Positions 17,383-25,955 of a stretch of DNA of 64,000 nt are shown here, one piece after another. Numbering within the stretch: the first letter of the stretch is position 1; every line of letters begins with the position of its first letter. Position numbers and translations under genes: made by a program. Below the pieces are notes generated by a model that saw nothing but the letters and a program-made list of their open reading frames with translations, did not search any database and was not told the DNA's origin. This DNA comes from Methylorubrum populi (lineage in GTDB: Bacteria; Pseudomonadota; Alphaproteobacteria; Rhizobiales; Beijerinckiaceae), in assembly GCF_002355515.1 (NCBI RefSeq), contig NZ_AP014809.1:4550501-4614500 (forward strand), read 5' to 3'.

Positions 17383-17592
17383 TCAGGAGGCCTGCAGGTT
17401 GACCGCGGCCGGCTTGCCGCTGCGGCGGTCGTTCTCGACGTCGAAGGTCACCTTCTGGCCCTCGACGAGACCGCGCAGGCCCGCCTGCTGGACGGCGGAG
17501 ATGTGGACGAACACGTCCTTGCCGCCGGCATCGGGCTGGATGAACCCGTAACCCTTGATCTCATCGAACCATTTCACAGTGCCAGTGTTCAT
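17383..17592 (-). CDS. Cold-shock-domain protein
   Basis: A 69-residue CspA-family nucleic-acid chaperone. RNP1 is KGYGFIQP (residues 14-21) and RNP2 is DVFVHIS (27-33), with the WF of GTVKWFDEIKGYG in the first strand. The ending VENDRRSGKPAAVNLQAS is typical of alphaproteobacterial Csp proteins. The ATG at 17590-17592 has GGAGGAGGA upstream; the longer open frame is not coding. A candidate promoter about 160 nt upstream would give a long leader, as expected for cold-shock mRNAs. Confidence 0.96.
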   Translation of the reverse strand: MNTGTVKWFDEIKGYGFIQPDAGGKDVFVHISAVQQAGLRGLVEGQKVTFDVENDRRSGKPAAVNLQAS

Positions 17593-18111
17593 CCGGGTTC
17601 CTCCTCCGCTCGCCGCGGCACCCCGTGTGAAATGCGTCCCGCTCTCGGCCGAAAAGGCCGTCCCGTTCGTCAGAGCGACCGAGGAAGTAAGCCGGTGCCG
17701 CGTCCCTTCCGGGGGCATCGAAGGCCTTGTCAAAGGCGGCCACCGATCGACGAGGCATAGTTATGTTCGGTGAGGCAAACCCGCAAGCGGCGCAAAGGTT
17801 TCCCTCCGGCACTGCTCGGCATTCAAGATGAAAATTCGTGGCAGAAACTTGGCCATTCGGGACGAGTACGGTCGCGGCGCGAGCATTTTGACCCGATGGA
17901 TGGTTCTTAACATTGCCGTGAGGACAACATTTGTTGCGGATCGACGCGAAGGTGACTTCCGACTCGGGTGATTCGCAAAACCGAGCCCGGCTGCGCGATC
18001 GCACCTGCTCCGGCTGTCCCAGTTTCGCGTGAGCCCGTCGCTGCGCCTCCGGGGCTGCGCCGTGACCGCCCTGGTCGTGACGCACCCCCCGAGGGAAGGG
18101 GCCGGTCTCGA
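17593..18111. other. Intergenic region upstream of cold-shock gene
   Basis: 519 bp without a supported gene. The proximal 170 bp are the likely leader of the cold-shock mRNA. The section 17820-17960 is noticeably richer in A/T than its neighbours. Open frames through it show no recognisable protein. Confidence 0.5.
17758..17786 (-). promoter_or_regulatory. Candidate promoter of the cold-shock gene
   Basis: On the minus strand TTGCGG (17781-17786) and TAACTA (17758-17763) are separated by 17 bp. Matches to consensus are modest. The position would give a leader of roughly 160 nt, usual for csp genes. Confidence 0.35.
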
Positions 18112-18372
18112 TCAGTAATCGTAGCCGCGACGGTTGTAGCCGCCCCGGTCGAACCGATCGCGATCCCGGAATCGCTGTTCGCGGTAGTAATCGTCCCGGT
18201 CGCGCATGCGCATCTCTCGGCGGTAATCGCGCTCACGCTGGCCCCGGGACCGGAAATCGACGCCCGGGCCGTCCGGGCCGATCGTGATCGACTGCGCTGA
18301 GGCCGGTGCCGCGGCGATCATCGTCGCGGCCACGACAGTGCCGGCGAGCAGGGTCGTCATGGTTTTCATCAT
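18112..18372 (-). CDS. Small exported Arg/Asp-rich protein
   Basis: An 86-residue protein with a clear signal peptide (residues 1-27, ending APASAQS) and a mature part of about 60 residues dominated by Arg, Asp and Tyr (MRMRDRDDYYREQRFRDRDRFDRGGYNRRGYDY). Likely periplasmic and disordered. Similar short proteins are frequent in Methylobacterium, but no function is known. Two ATGs (18372 and 18369) are possible; AAGGGAG lies about 11 nt upstream. Confidence 0.75.
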   Translation of the reverse strand: MMKTMTTLLAGTVVAATMIAAAPASAQSITIGPDGPGVDFRSRGQRERDYRREMRMRDRDDYYREQRFRDRDRFDRGGYNRRGYDY

Positions 18373-18682
18373 GCTGGCAAGCTCCCTTTGGAATTCGGGT
18401 CCAATGCATTGATGCTGTCAGGGTTCCAACATTTGTGGAGTCCGATCGATCTGTGCGGATAGACTGGGACTCGATGCGCGGAGGCCGCCGCCGCAGCGAA
18501 TTTTTCCGATTTCGCGTTCGATCGGCGGTTCGGGCGACGCGAAAGCCGGCTTGTCCGAAACATCGGCTTGTCCGAACAGGCGGTTCGCGTCGCAGGACCC
18601 TCGCCGCCGCTCACGCCGGGTCGTGCGTTGGTCGATGACGGGGCTTCGGGCCGTCCGCCTTCTGGTATGGGGAGGCCCCCGC
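18373..18682. other. Divergent intergenic region
   Basis: 310 bp between the small exported protein (minus) and the deformylase-like gene (plus). An imperfect doubling of CGGCTTGTCCGAA occurs near 18546-18575. No gene or convincing promoter was recognised. Confidence 0.45.
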
Positions 18683-19282
18683 ATGTCGGCCCCGGAATCG
18701 TCGCCCGGGGCGGGCATCGTCCAGCCCTTCCTGGTTCAGGCCCCGGAACCCGCGCGCATGCCCGTCCGCCCGCTGATCCTCTATCCCGATGCGCGCCTGC
18801 ATCAGGCCGCCGGTCCGATCGCCGCCCCCGACGAGACGGTGCGCGCGCTCGCGGCGGACGTGCTCGACACCCTCGGCGCCGTCTCGGCGATGGGACTGAC
18901 CGCCATCCATATCGGGCAGCCGGAGCGGGTGGTGGTGATCCGCCTGCAGCCGGACGAGCCGCACGCGGTCTACGTCGATCCCGTCGTCGCCTGGGCCTCG
19001 CCGGAACGGGCCTTGCATCCGGAGGGAAGCGTCTCGATGCCGGGCGTGGTCGAGCCGGTGGAGCGGCCGGCGCGCGTCCGGGTGCGCTACCGCGACCTCG
19101 ACGGGGCCGAGCAGGAGGAGGAGGCCGAGGGCCTGCGCGCCGCCTGCCTGCAGCACGAGATCGACCAGCTCGATGGCATCTTCTGGATCGACCGTCTGAG
19201 CCGGCTGCGCCGCGACCGGGTCCTCAAGCGCTACGCCAAGCTGCGGGTGCAGCAGGCGCGCGCGGGATCGTCGGGATCGTGA
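18683..19282 (+). CDS. Peptide deformylase homologue with degenerate active site
   Basis: A 199-residue protein with the PDF fold pattern (PLILYPDARLHQAAGPIA, VYVDPVV, HPEGSVSMPGV, CLQHEIDQLDG). True PDFs remove the formyl group from nascent chains using a Cys/His/His metal site. Here the three signature motifs are altered. GLAAxQ reads GLTAIH (His76 for Gln), EGCLS reads EGSVS (Ser116 for the Cys ligand), and HExDH reads HEIDQ (Gln162 for the second His ligand), while His158 and Glu159 remain. Metal binding is probably lost or changed. The ATG at 18683 has GGAGG 7 nt upstream. It may act on another substrate or be a binding protein. The canonical def gene is presumably elsewhere. Confidence 0.85.
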   Translation: MSAPESSPGAGIVQPFLVQAPEPARMPVRPLILYPDARLHQAAGPIAAPDETVRALAADVLDTLGAVSAMGLTAIHIGQPERVVVIRLQPDEPHAVYVDPVVAWASPERALHPEGSVSMPGVVEPVERPARVRVRYRDLDGAEQEEEAEGLRAACLQHEIDQLDGIFWIDRLSRLRRDRVLKRYAKLRVQQARAGSSGS

Positions 19283-19407
19283 GGCGCGGCGCGGGGGCGG
19301 CGGCGCTCGGTGCGAGGCCGTGGGCATGGTATGCCGGGCTTCAGTGCTCCGGCCCGGGGGCCGGCAACGGCCTTTCGGGATGGGGTTCTGCCGCCCGAGG
19401 CCGATCC

Positions 19408-19827
19408 ATGTCCCGCCCGCCGCTCCGTGTCTTCCGGACCCTCGCCGCCCCGGCGGTCGTCACCCTGGCTCTGTCCGCGCCGGCCGCCTTCGCGCAGGGT
19501 GCAGCGGGCAAGGCGGGTGATCCGAAGGCGCAGGCCCGGCCCGCTTCCGTGGTCGGCTGCACCTCGCTGGCCAACCTGCGCAGCCTCCTGCGCAGCGCGG
19601 GGGAGGATCGCGCCGCCGCGCTCGCCATCGCGACCGATCCGAAATCCGATCTCGGCTGCAGCCCCGTGGACCGCGCCGCGGTCACGGGACTTGCCGACCA
19701 CGTCGCCCTCAACGGCCGCGCCTACGACTGCCTCACCCTCAAGGGCACAGCGGTGTGCCACTGGACGGTGGCGGGCGCCGTCACGCCGCCCGAGCGCCCG
19801 GCGGGAAAGCCGGCCCGCGGCAAGTAG
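19408..19827 (+). CDS. Exported four-cysteine hypothetical protein
   Basis: A 139-residue protein with a signal peptide (residues 1-29, ending AAFAQG) and a mature part containing four cysteines (VVGCTSL, SDLGCSPVD, AYDCLTL, AVCHWTV), consistent with two disulfides in the periplasm. The cysteine-containing core of about 80 residues recurs in small alphaproteobacterial exported proteins, but no function is known. The ATG at 19408 has GAGG 7-8 nt upstream. It follows the deformylase-like gene by 125 bp and converges on the TonB receptor gene. Confidence 0.72.
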   Translation: MSRPPLRVFRTLAAPAVVTLALSAPAAFAQGAAGKAGDPKAQARPASVVGCTSLANLRSLLRSAGEDRAAALAIATDPKSDLGCSPVDRAAVTGLADHVALNGRAYDCLTLKGTAVCHWTVAGAVTPPERPAGKPARGK

Positions 19828-19871
19828 GCTGGCGCTTCGGCGCGCGATCCGGTTCGGGGAAGGGTGCGCCC

Positions 19872-22052
19872 TCAGAACCGCGCCGTCAGGAACAGGCGGA
19901 GGTTGCGGCCCGGCAGCAGGATCTCGTCCTTCTTGAACGAGGCCGAGTTGCGGATGTCGTCGTCGAGCAGGTTGCGGCCCTGCAGCCCGAGCGTCACCTC
20001 GGTGGCGCCGTAGACCGCGGGATCGAGGGCCTGGGTATAGGCGAGTTCGGCCCGCAGATCGTTCCAGCTCGGCGTCACCGTCTCGAACGGGGCGATCTCG
20101 GTGTGGTCGAAGGCGTGGAGCAGGTTGATCCGCGCGAACCAACCGTTCGCCCGCACGAAGGCGCCGCCGCCGAGCCGGTGCGGCGGGATGCGCGGCACGT
20201 AGGAGCCGTCGTCGAACTGGGCGCGCACGAAATCGTACTGCGCCTCGAGTCCCGCCCAGCCGTCGCCGACGGGCAGGAGATCGAGCTGCGCGCCGATCTC
20301 GGCACCGTAGAAGGTGGCGTTGGCCTGCGAGTAGACGACCTGGCGCAACTCGTCGCCGCTGCCGCAGGAGGCGAAGTCGTCGTCGCAGCGATTGCCGGTG
20401 TCGCGCTTGTAGATGAAGCCGGTGTAGCGGGTGTAGTACCCGGTGGCGTCGAGGCGCAGCGGGCCTTCCGCGCGGCGCAACGAGATCTCGACCGTGCGGG
20501 CGCGCTCCAGCCGCAGGGTCGGGTCGCCGATCTCGAAGGTCGCGGTGGCGTCGTGCGGCCCTTGCGAGAACAGCTCGTAGCCCGTCGGCGCGCGCTCGAC
20601 GTAGGAGCCGTTGAGGCTGGCCACGAAGCCGTAGGGCAGATCCTGCAGCGCGCCGATGCTGGCGCTCTTCGGGGCGAAGCGGCGGGTCAGGGCGTAGCTG
20701 AACGGATCGGTGCCCTCGGGCAGGTAATCGTTGGGAAACAGCGTGGCGATGCTGTTGACCCGGTCGCCCTCGATCCGGCCCGCCGCCTGGAAGCGCAGGC
20801 CGCCCCCCACCGCCAGCTCCTCGAACAGGTAGCCGGCGAGCATCCGCGACTCGGTCGGCGGCAGGAAGCTCTCGAGCTGCGAGTTCAGCACGCGCCGGCC
20901 CGTCTGCACGCCGACCGCGCCGGTCAGCGTGCCGAGCGCGGTGAAGACCGGAACGTGCTGCGCCTCGAAGCGGGCCTCGACCTCGCGGTTCTTGAAGATC
21001 GCCTGGACGCCCTCGATCCCGTCCTCGCCGATGCCGATCTCCTCGTGGCGGTAGACCGAGCCGCCGGCCCAGAATCGCAGCACCTCGAACGGCCCGTTCA
21101 GCGGCCGGTACTCGCCGCGGGCGAGCAGCCGGTCCTGGTTCGGGGTCAGGCGGGTGCGCGCCTCTTCCGCCTCGCCGCCGGGGATCTGATAGATCGCGTC
21201 GGTGTGGCTGTAGGAGAGGCCGACGAAGCCGCGGTCGCCGATCGCCGAGATGCCGACCGAGCCGCCCTGCGATTCGGTGGCCGAGTTGCGCTGGATGCCG
21301 CCGGGAATCGCGTAGGAATCGGTGGCGGTCCTGAAGCCGTCGGCGTGGACCGCGATCCCGTCGGCGCCGGCATCGACGCTGGCCGCGCCGGTCCGGCCGT
21401 TGTCGACGGTGGTGTAGCCCGTCGTGACCTGCCCGGTGATCCCGCGGGCGGGGATGAAGGTCGGCACTTGGTTGTTCTCGGCCGAGACCACGCCGCCGAT
21501 CGCGCCCGAGCCGTAGCGCAGCGTCGCGGGGCCGCGGATCACCTCGATCCGGCCGGCATTGAGCGGGTTGACCGGCACCGCGTGGTCCTCGCCGAGATCC
21601 GACACGCCGCCGTTGACGATACCGTTCTCCTGGATGCGCACCCGGGCGTTGTCGAGGCCGCGGATGATCGGGCGCGAGGCCGCCCCCGGCGCGTAGGTCG
21701 AGGCGGAGATGCCGGGCCGGTCGAACAGTGCGTCGCCGAGGGTGCGCGGCTGGTCACGGGCGATCCGCTCCTGCGACACGACGGTGACCGGCGAGAAGGT
21801 GTTCGCTACCACCGGCAGTACCTCGGCCGCCCGCGCGGGGAGGGCGGCGGGCGAGGGGGGCGGCGATTGGGCGGAGGAACCGTCGGGCGCGGCGGCGGAT
21901 GGGCCCTGGATCGGGCTCACCGAGGTCACGCTGATTTCCTCCAGCGTGGTCGCCTTCTGCGCCTGCGCCGTGGCGATGGTTGCGGACGCGCCCGTCAGCA
22001 CCGCTCCCGCCGCCAGCAGAATCCGTCTCGAGCGCCCGCGCCGCATTCCCAC
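19872..22052 (-). CDS. TonB-dependent outer-membrane receptor, ZnuD-like
   Basis: A 726-residue receptor. The signal peptide is residues 1-31, then a Pro/Ser-rich linker, a plug domain from about 85 to 215 (SPVTVVSQERIARDQPRTLGDAL, RPIIRGLDNARVRIQENG, RIEVIRGPATLRYGSGAIGGVV) and a beta barrel ending in NLRLFLTARF with terminal Phe. The plug stretch SDLGEDHAVPVNPL and the C-terminal region DIRNSASFKKDEILLPGRN are the pattern of the ZnuD group, which takes up zinc (or haem in some species). A cysteine pair in NRCDDDFASCGSG sits in an extracellular loop, as in ZnuD. Repeated motifs upstream suggest a metal-dependent repressor. The zinc assignment is by family resemblance only. Confidence 0.88.
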   Translation of the reverse strand: MGMRRGRSRRILLAAGAVLTGASATIATAQAQKATTLEEISVTSVSPIQGPSAAAPDGSSAQSPPPSPAALPARAAEVLPVVANTFSPVTVVSQERIARDQPRTLGDALFDRPGISASTYAPGAASRPIIRGLDNARVRIQENGIVNGGVSDLGEDHAVPVNPLNAGRIEVIRGPATLRYGSGAIGGVVSAENNQVPTFIPARGITGQVTTGYTTVDNGRTGAASVDAGADGIAVHADGFRTATDSYAIPGGIQRNSATESQGGSVGISAIGDRGFVGLSYSHTDAIYQIPGGEAEEARTRLTPNQDRLLARGEYRPLNGPFEVLRFWAGGSVYRHEEIGIGEDGIEGVQAIFKNREVEARFEAQHVPVFTALGTLTGAVGVQTGRRVLNSQLESFLPPTESRMLAGYLFEELAVGGGLRFQAAGRIEGDRVNSIATLFPNDYLPEGTDPFSYALTRRFAPKSASIGALQDLPYGFVASLNGSYVERAPTGYELFSQGPHDATATFEIGDPTLRLERARTVEISLRRAEGPLRLDATGYYTRYTGFIYKRDTGNRCDDDFASCGSGDELRQVVYSQANATFYGAEIGAQLDLLPVGDGWAGLEAQYDFVRAQFDDGSYVPRIPPHRLGGGAFVRANGWFARINLLHAFDHTEIAPFETVTPSWNDLRAELAYTQALDPAVYGATEVTLGLQGRNLLDDDIRNSASFKKDEILLPGRNLRLFLTARF

Positions 22053-22069
22053 CGGTCCAGATTGGTCAC

Positions 22070-22104
22070 GTTACAACGTTTCATCGACCGGATGTTACAA
22101 TGTT
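22070..22104 (-). promoter_or_regulatory. Direct repeat GTTACAAYGTT at the receptor promoter
   Basis: GTTACAACGTT (22070-22080) and GTTACAATGTT (22094-22104) are spaced 24 bp apart, 18-52 bp upstream of the receptor start. The second sits in the partly palindromic TGTTACAATGTTGCA. Placement is right for an operator; a Zur-type regulator is a reasonable guess given the ZnuD-like product, but the motif is not a textbook Zur box. Confidence 0.45.
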
Positions 22105-22323
22105 GCAAGGCATATCGGGCGAGCGGCCCATCATGGAGCCGGGGTGTGACCGGCCTGCATCAGGCGATGCGCGCCGGTGCACCCCGGTGCGCTGCTGCAC
22201 GGCCCGCGCGCCGCGCCCCGGCACACGGCGTCGCGGGTGCTTGTGCCGGGCGGGGCCGAACGTGACATTGGAGCTCCCGGAGGAGCCTGCCGCCTGTCGG
22301 GATCTGCCGCCTTTCGGAACCCG

Positions 22324-23169
22324 ATGCCTGTCGACGTGCTTCTGCCTGCCCTCCGCTTCCTTCTCCTCGGCCTCGGCCTCCTCGTCCTTCTCTTCCTCGT
22401 TCCCCTCGCGACCCACGCCCTGTGGTGGAGCGCGAAAGGGGGGCGTGCGGAGACCTGGTCGACGGCGGACTGGTCGAGCGCCGGCCTTCTGCCCCCGGCC
22501 GCCGCCGTGCCGGGAGCGATGGTGCGCGTCTACGCCGCCCGGGTCGGGCGCTGGCGGGGCATCTTCGCCCATCACAGCTGGGTGGTGATCAAGGAGGCGG
22601 GCGCCCCCCGCTACACCCGCTACGACGTCGTCGGCTGGGGCACGCCCGTGCGCACCGACGCCTACGCCCCGGACGGGCGCTGGTTCGGCAACGCGCCCGA
22701 GATCGTGCTCGGGCTCGACGGCGATGCGGCGGCGCGGGCGATTCCGCAGATCCGCGCGGCGGTGGCGGATTATCCCTATCGCAGCCAGGGCTCGTACCAG
22801 GCGTGGCCGGGGCCGAACTCGAACACCTTCGCCGCCCACGTCGTCGCGCGCATCCCCGACAACGACGTGCCGCTGCCGCCGACCGCTCTGGGCAAGGACT
22901 GGACCCCGTTGGGCCGCTACGCCGAGATCACCCCGAGCGGCACCGGCCTGCGCCTATCCTGGCGCGGCTATGTCGGCCTCACGCTCGGCTGGGTCGACGG
23001 GCTGGAACTCAACCTGCTCGGCGCGGTGGCGGGCCTCGACTGGCGCCGCCCGGCCCTGAAGCTGCCGGGCTGGGGCCGGATCGCCCTGATCCCCGGCGGC
23101 GACGTCGACAAGGCGCGCCCGACAACGGGGCCGGAGCGCCGCCCGGCCTCCGGTCCCGTTTCGGGCTGA
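22324..23169 (+). CDS. DUF3750-family protein
   Basis: A 281-residue protein with one N-terminal membrane anchor (residues 8-35, LRFLLLGLGLLVLLFLVPLA) and a periplasmic domain matching DUF3750: RVYAARVGRWRGIFAHHSWVVIKE, YDVVGWG, ADYPYRSQGSYQAWPGPNSNTFAAHV. The conserved His-His-Ser-Trp, Asn-Ser-Asn-Thr-Phe and following His recall papain-like LRAT/NlpC-type folds, but no catalytic Cys was identified, so activity is uncertain. The ATG at 22324 begins directly at the anchor; the longer open frame has no homology. Confidence 0.8.
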   Translation: MPVDVLLPALRFLLLGLGLLVLLFLVPLATHALWWSAKGGRAETWSTADWSSAGLLPPAAAVPGAMVRVYAARVGRWRGIFAHHSWVVIKEAGAPRYTRYDVVGWGTPVRTDAYAPDGRWFGNAPEIVLGLDGDAAARAIPQIRAAVADYPYRSQGSYQAWPGPNSNTFAAHVVARIPDNDVPLPPTALGKDWTPLGRYAEITPSGTGLRLSWRGYVGLTLGWVDGLELNLLGAVAGLDWRRPALKLPGWGRIALIPGGDVDKARPTTGPERRPASGPVSG

Positions 23170-23186
23170 GGTCCCTCCGGGGGGCT

Positions 23187-23711
23187 TCAACGCTTCGAGG
23201 ATTTCTGGCCCGGCAGCGTCACCTCGCCCTGCCACTGGCCGGCGAAGTCCGTCTTCGAGGAATAGGCGAGGGAGAAGGTGCCGTTGCCCTTCGTACCCGC
23301 GAACTCGCCGGTGGCCGGGCCGTCCCGATAGGTGCCCGATGCCGTGACGCGGCCCTGCGCATCGGTCGTGACGGTGCCCTTGTAGCGGCTCGACGTCGAG
23401 CCGCCGGGGGTCGTGAAGGTGATGGTGCCTTCCACCGGACCCTGGCCGTTCTTGAGCGTGACGGTCTCCACCCACTGGACCTGGGCGCCGTCGAGCGGCG
23501 TGCCGGGGCCGGTATTGATCCCGGAGGCGGTCTGCCGGAGTTTGACCTCGTTCGGACCCAGCACCTGCGGGGTCTGGCTGTCGACGCGGCCGGTGAAGCT
23601 GCCGCCCATCGGCATCGCGACGGCAACCGCCGGAAGGAGCGGGGCCAGCGACAAGGCGGCGGCAAGGACGGCGGCAGGGGGGACGGCAAGGATCGTCGAT
23701 CTGCGATACAT
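23187..23711 (-). CDS. Exported hypothetical protein, beta-rich
   Basis: A 174-residue protein with a signal peptide (residues 1-32, VLAAALSLAPLLPAVAVAMP). The mature part is rich in Thr, Gly and Ser, with strand-like repeats (GTITFTTPGGSTSSRYKGTVTTDAQGR, ASGTYRDGPATGEFAGTKGNGTFSLAY), suggesting a small beta barrel or lipocalin-like fold. No family recognised. The ATG at 23709-23711 has GGGAG about 9 nt upstream. It converges with the DUF3750 gene (17 bp between stops). Confidence 0.72.
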   Translation of the reverse strand: MYRRSTILAVPPAAVLAAALSLAPLLPAVAVAMPMGGSFTGRVDSQTPQVLGPNEVKLRQTASGINTGPGTPLDGAQVQWVETVTLKNGQGPVEGTITFTTPGGSTSSRYKGTVTTDAQGRVTASGTYRDGPATGEFAGTKGNGTFSLAYSSKTDFAGQWQGEVTLPGQKSSKR

Positions 23712-23982
23712 CGCGGTTGCTCCCTCGGACAGGTCGTCGGGCGGCCGCGGCACGGCCGCGTCGAAGTCTCGATCGGGAAAAAACCTGCCGTCAACGCTGG
23801 GGGCGGGCGGGGAAACGAAGCCAATCTTCCTGATTTTTCCGCATCTTGAGGGAGGTTTCATCTCCGCGCGGGGGGCGCGTTGTCCGAATGGGACAGGGCT
23901 CTACGCCGAAAGATCCGGCCGCCCTCGATCCGTGCTACCAGCGCCGGGACCGTCCCCGGCCGCCGGCACCCTCCCGAACGCG

Positions 23983-24474
23983 ATGTCCGACCTCCTGATC
24001 CGCCCGGCGCAGAGCCGCGACCACGACGCGATCTGGTCGATCCTGGAGCCGATCCTGCGGGCGGGCGAGACCTACGCCCTGCCGCGGGACTGGGACCGGG
24101 CGCGGGCGCTCGCCTACTGGTTCTCCCCGGCCCACCACGTCTTCGTCGCGCAGGACGCCGGAGCGGTGCTGGGCAGCTACTACATCCGCGCCAATCAGCT
24201 CGGCCCCGGCGACCACGTCGCCAACGGCACCTACGCCACGCATCCCGCCGCGCGGGGCCGGGGCATCGCCCGCGCCATGGGCCTGCATTCCTTCGAGACC
24301 GCGCGGGCGCTGGGCTTCTCCGCGATGCAGTTCAACCTCGTCGTCGCCACCAATGCCCACGCCGTCGCCCTGTGGACGAGCCTCGGCCTGCGGGAGGTCG
24401 GCCGCCTGCCCGGCGTGTTCCGCCATCCCGTGCAGGGACCGGTCGACGCGCTGGTGATGCACCGGAGCCTGTAA
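23983..24474 (+). CDS. GNAT-family N-acetyltransferase
   Basis: A 163-residue acetyltransferase. LLIRPAQSRDHDAIWSILEPIL begins the fold, HVFVAQDAGAVLGSYYIRAN the central strands, and the acetyl-CoA loop is HPAARGRGIARAMG (near 85-98). The C-terminal FNLVVATNAHAVALWTSLGL is the usual GNAT motif B with Asn/Ala. The pattern resembles YhfO/phosphinothricin-type acetyltransferases, but the substrate cannot be named. Start ATG at 23983; the frame extends upstream without family similarity. Confidence 0.88.
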   Translation: MSDLLIRPAQSRDHDAIWSILEPILRAGETYALPRDWDRARALAYWFSPAHHVFVAQDAGAVLGSYYIRANQLGPGDHVANGTYATHPAARGRGIARAMGLHSFETARALGFSAMQFNLVVATNAHAVALWTSLGLREVGRLPGVFRHPVQGPVDALVMHRSL

Positions 24475-24527
24475 CCCCGCCTCCATTGAACACGGCCGCG
24501 CTTGGGACAGATTGATCACCGCGCACC

Positions 24528-25946
24528 GTGAGTGGTGCGGCGGAGGGCGCGTCCTTGAGCTTCCTGATCTGCCTCGCGGCGCTCTTCTTCCTGATGGCGA
24601 TCGCCTATCGCGGCTTCTCGGTCATCCTGTTCGCTCCCGTCGCCGCGATGGGCGCGGTGCTGCTCACCGACCCGGCGGCCGTGCCGACCCTCTTCTCCGG
24701 CCTGTTCATGGAGAAGCTCGTCGGCTTCCTGAAGCTGTACTTTCCCGTCTTCCTGCTCGGCGCGGTGTTCGGCAAGCTCATCGAGATCTCGGGCTTTGCC
24801 CGCTCCATCGTCGGCGCCGTCACCGGGCTCCTGGGTGAGGGCAGGGCGATCGTCGCCATCGTGCTGGTGGGGGCGATCCTCACCTATGGCGGCGTCTCGC
24901 TGTTCGTCGCGGTCTTCGCGGTCTACCCCTTCGCCGCCGAGCTGTTTCGCCGCTCGAACATCCCGAAGCGCTTGATCCCGGGAACGATCGCGCTCGGCGC
25001 CTTCACCTTCACCATGGACACCCTGCCGGGCACGCCGCAGATCCAGAACATCATCCCGGCCTCCTTCTTCAAGACCGACGCCTACGCCGCCCCCTGGCTC
25101 GGGATCATCGGCGCGCTCTTCGTGTTCTGCGTCGGCGTCGCCTATCTCGAATGGCGCCGCCGCCGGGCCGGGGACGAGGGGTACGGCGAGGGCCACAGCA
25201 ACGAGCCGCAGGCGGTCGAGGATCGGGTCGTCATCCATCCCCTGGTCGCGATCCTGCCGCTCCTCATCGTCGGGATCGGCAACAAGCTGTTGCTCGCCTG
25301 GATCACGGCGGCCTACGGCGAGCAGGCGAGCGCCGCGCTGACCCCGGAAATGGCCGCCCACCCGGTCACGGTCCAGGTCAAGACCGTGGCGGCGATCTGG
25401 GCGGTGCAGGGCGCGCTCCTGCTCGGCATCCTCGCCACCGTGATCCTCGGCTTCCGCAACCTCGCGGAGCGTTTTTCCGAGGGGTCGAAGGCGGCGGTGG
25501 CGGGCTCGCTCCTGGCCGGCATGAACACCGCCACCGAGTACGGCTTCGGCGCGGTCATCGCCGCGCTTCCGGGCTTCAAGGTGATCTCGGACGCGCTCTC
25601 GGCGATCCCCAACCCGCTGATCAACGAGGCGGTGACGGTCAACGTGCTCGCCGGCGTCACCGGCTCGGCCTCGGGCGGGCTCTCGATCGCGCTGGGTGCG
25701 CTGTCCGGCCGCTTCGTCGAGGCGGCGCAGGCGGCCGGCATCCCGCTCGAGGTGATGCACCGCGTCGCCTCCATGGCGAGCGGCGGCATGGACACCCTGC
25801 CCCATAACGGCGCGGTGATCACCCTGCTCGCCGTCACCGGGCTCACCCATCGACAGTCCTACGGCGACATCTTTGCCATCACGATCATCAAGACCGTGGC
25901 CGTGTTCTTCGTCATCGGCGTCTACTATCTCACCGGCTTGGTCTGA
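24528..25946 (+). CDS. GntP-family permease
   Basis: A 472-residue inner-membrane transporter with about 12 hydrophobic segments. Family features include the early GFSVILFAPVAAM segment, LTYGGVSLFVAVFAVYPFA, the re-entrant TMDTLPGTPQIQNIIP and, in the second half, NAVxxxVTGSASGG and SMASGGMDTLPHNGAV. These paired TLPG/TLPH loops are characteristic of GntP symporters, which carry gluconate or related hydroxy-acids with protons. The substrate here is not determined, and no sugar-acid catabolic gene is adjacent. GTG start at 24528; no ATG is near. Confidence 0.88.
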   Translation: MSGAAEGASLSFLICLAALFFLMAIAYRGFSVILFAPVAAMGAVLLTDPAAVPTLFSGLFMEKLVGFLKLYFPVFLLGAVFGKLIEISGFARSIVGAVTGLLGEGRAIVAIVLVGAILTYGGVSLFVAVFAVYPFAAELFRRSNIPKRLIPGTIALGAFTFTMDTLPGTPQIQNIIPASFFKTDAYAAPWLGIIGALFVFCVGVAYLEWRRRRAGDEGYGEGHSNEPQAVEDRVVIHPLVAILPLLIVGIGNKLLLAWITAAYGEQASAALTPEMAAHPVTVQVKTVAAIWAVQGALLLGILATVILGFRNLAERFSEGSKAAVAGSLLAGMNTATEYGFGAVIAALPGFKVISDALSAIPNPLINEAVTVNVLAGVTGSASGGLSIALGALSGRFVEAAQAAGIPLEVMHRVASMASGGMDTLPHNGAVITLLAVTGLTHRQSYGDIFAITIIKTVAVFFVIGVYYLTGLV

Positions 25947-25955
25947 GCCCTCCGC

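Noticed and set aside
19755..22265. Long plus-strand frame of 836 codons opposite the TonB receptor
   Set aside because: Antisense shadow; composition is Arg/Ala/Gly-rich and no motif is seen.
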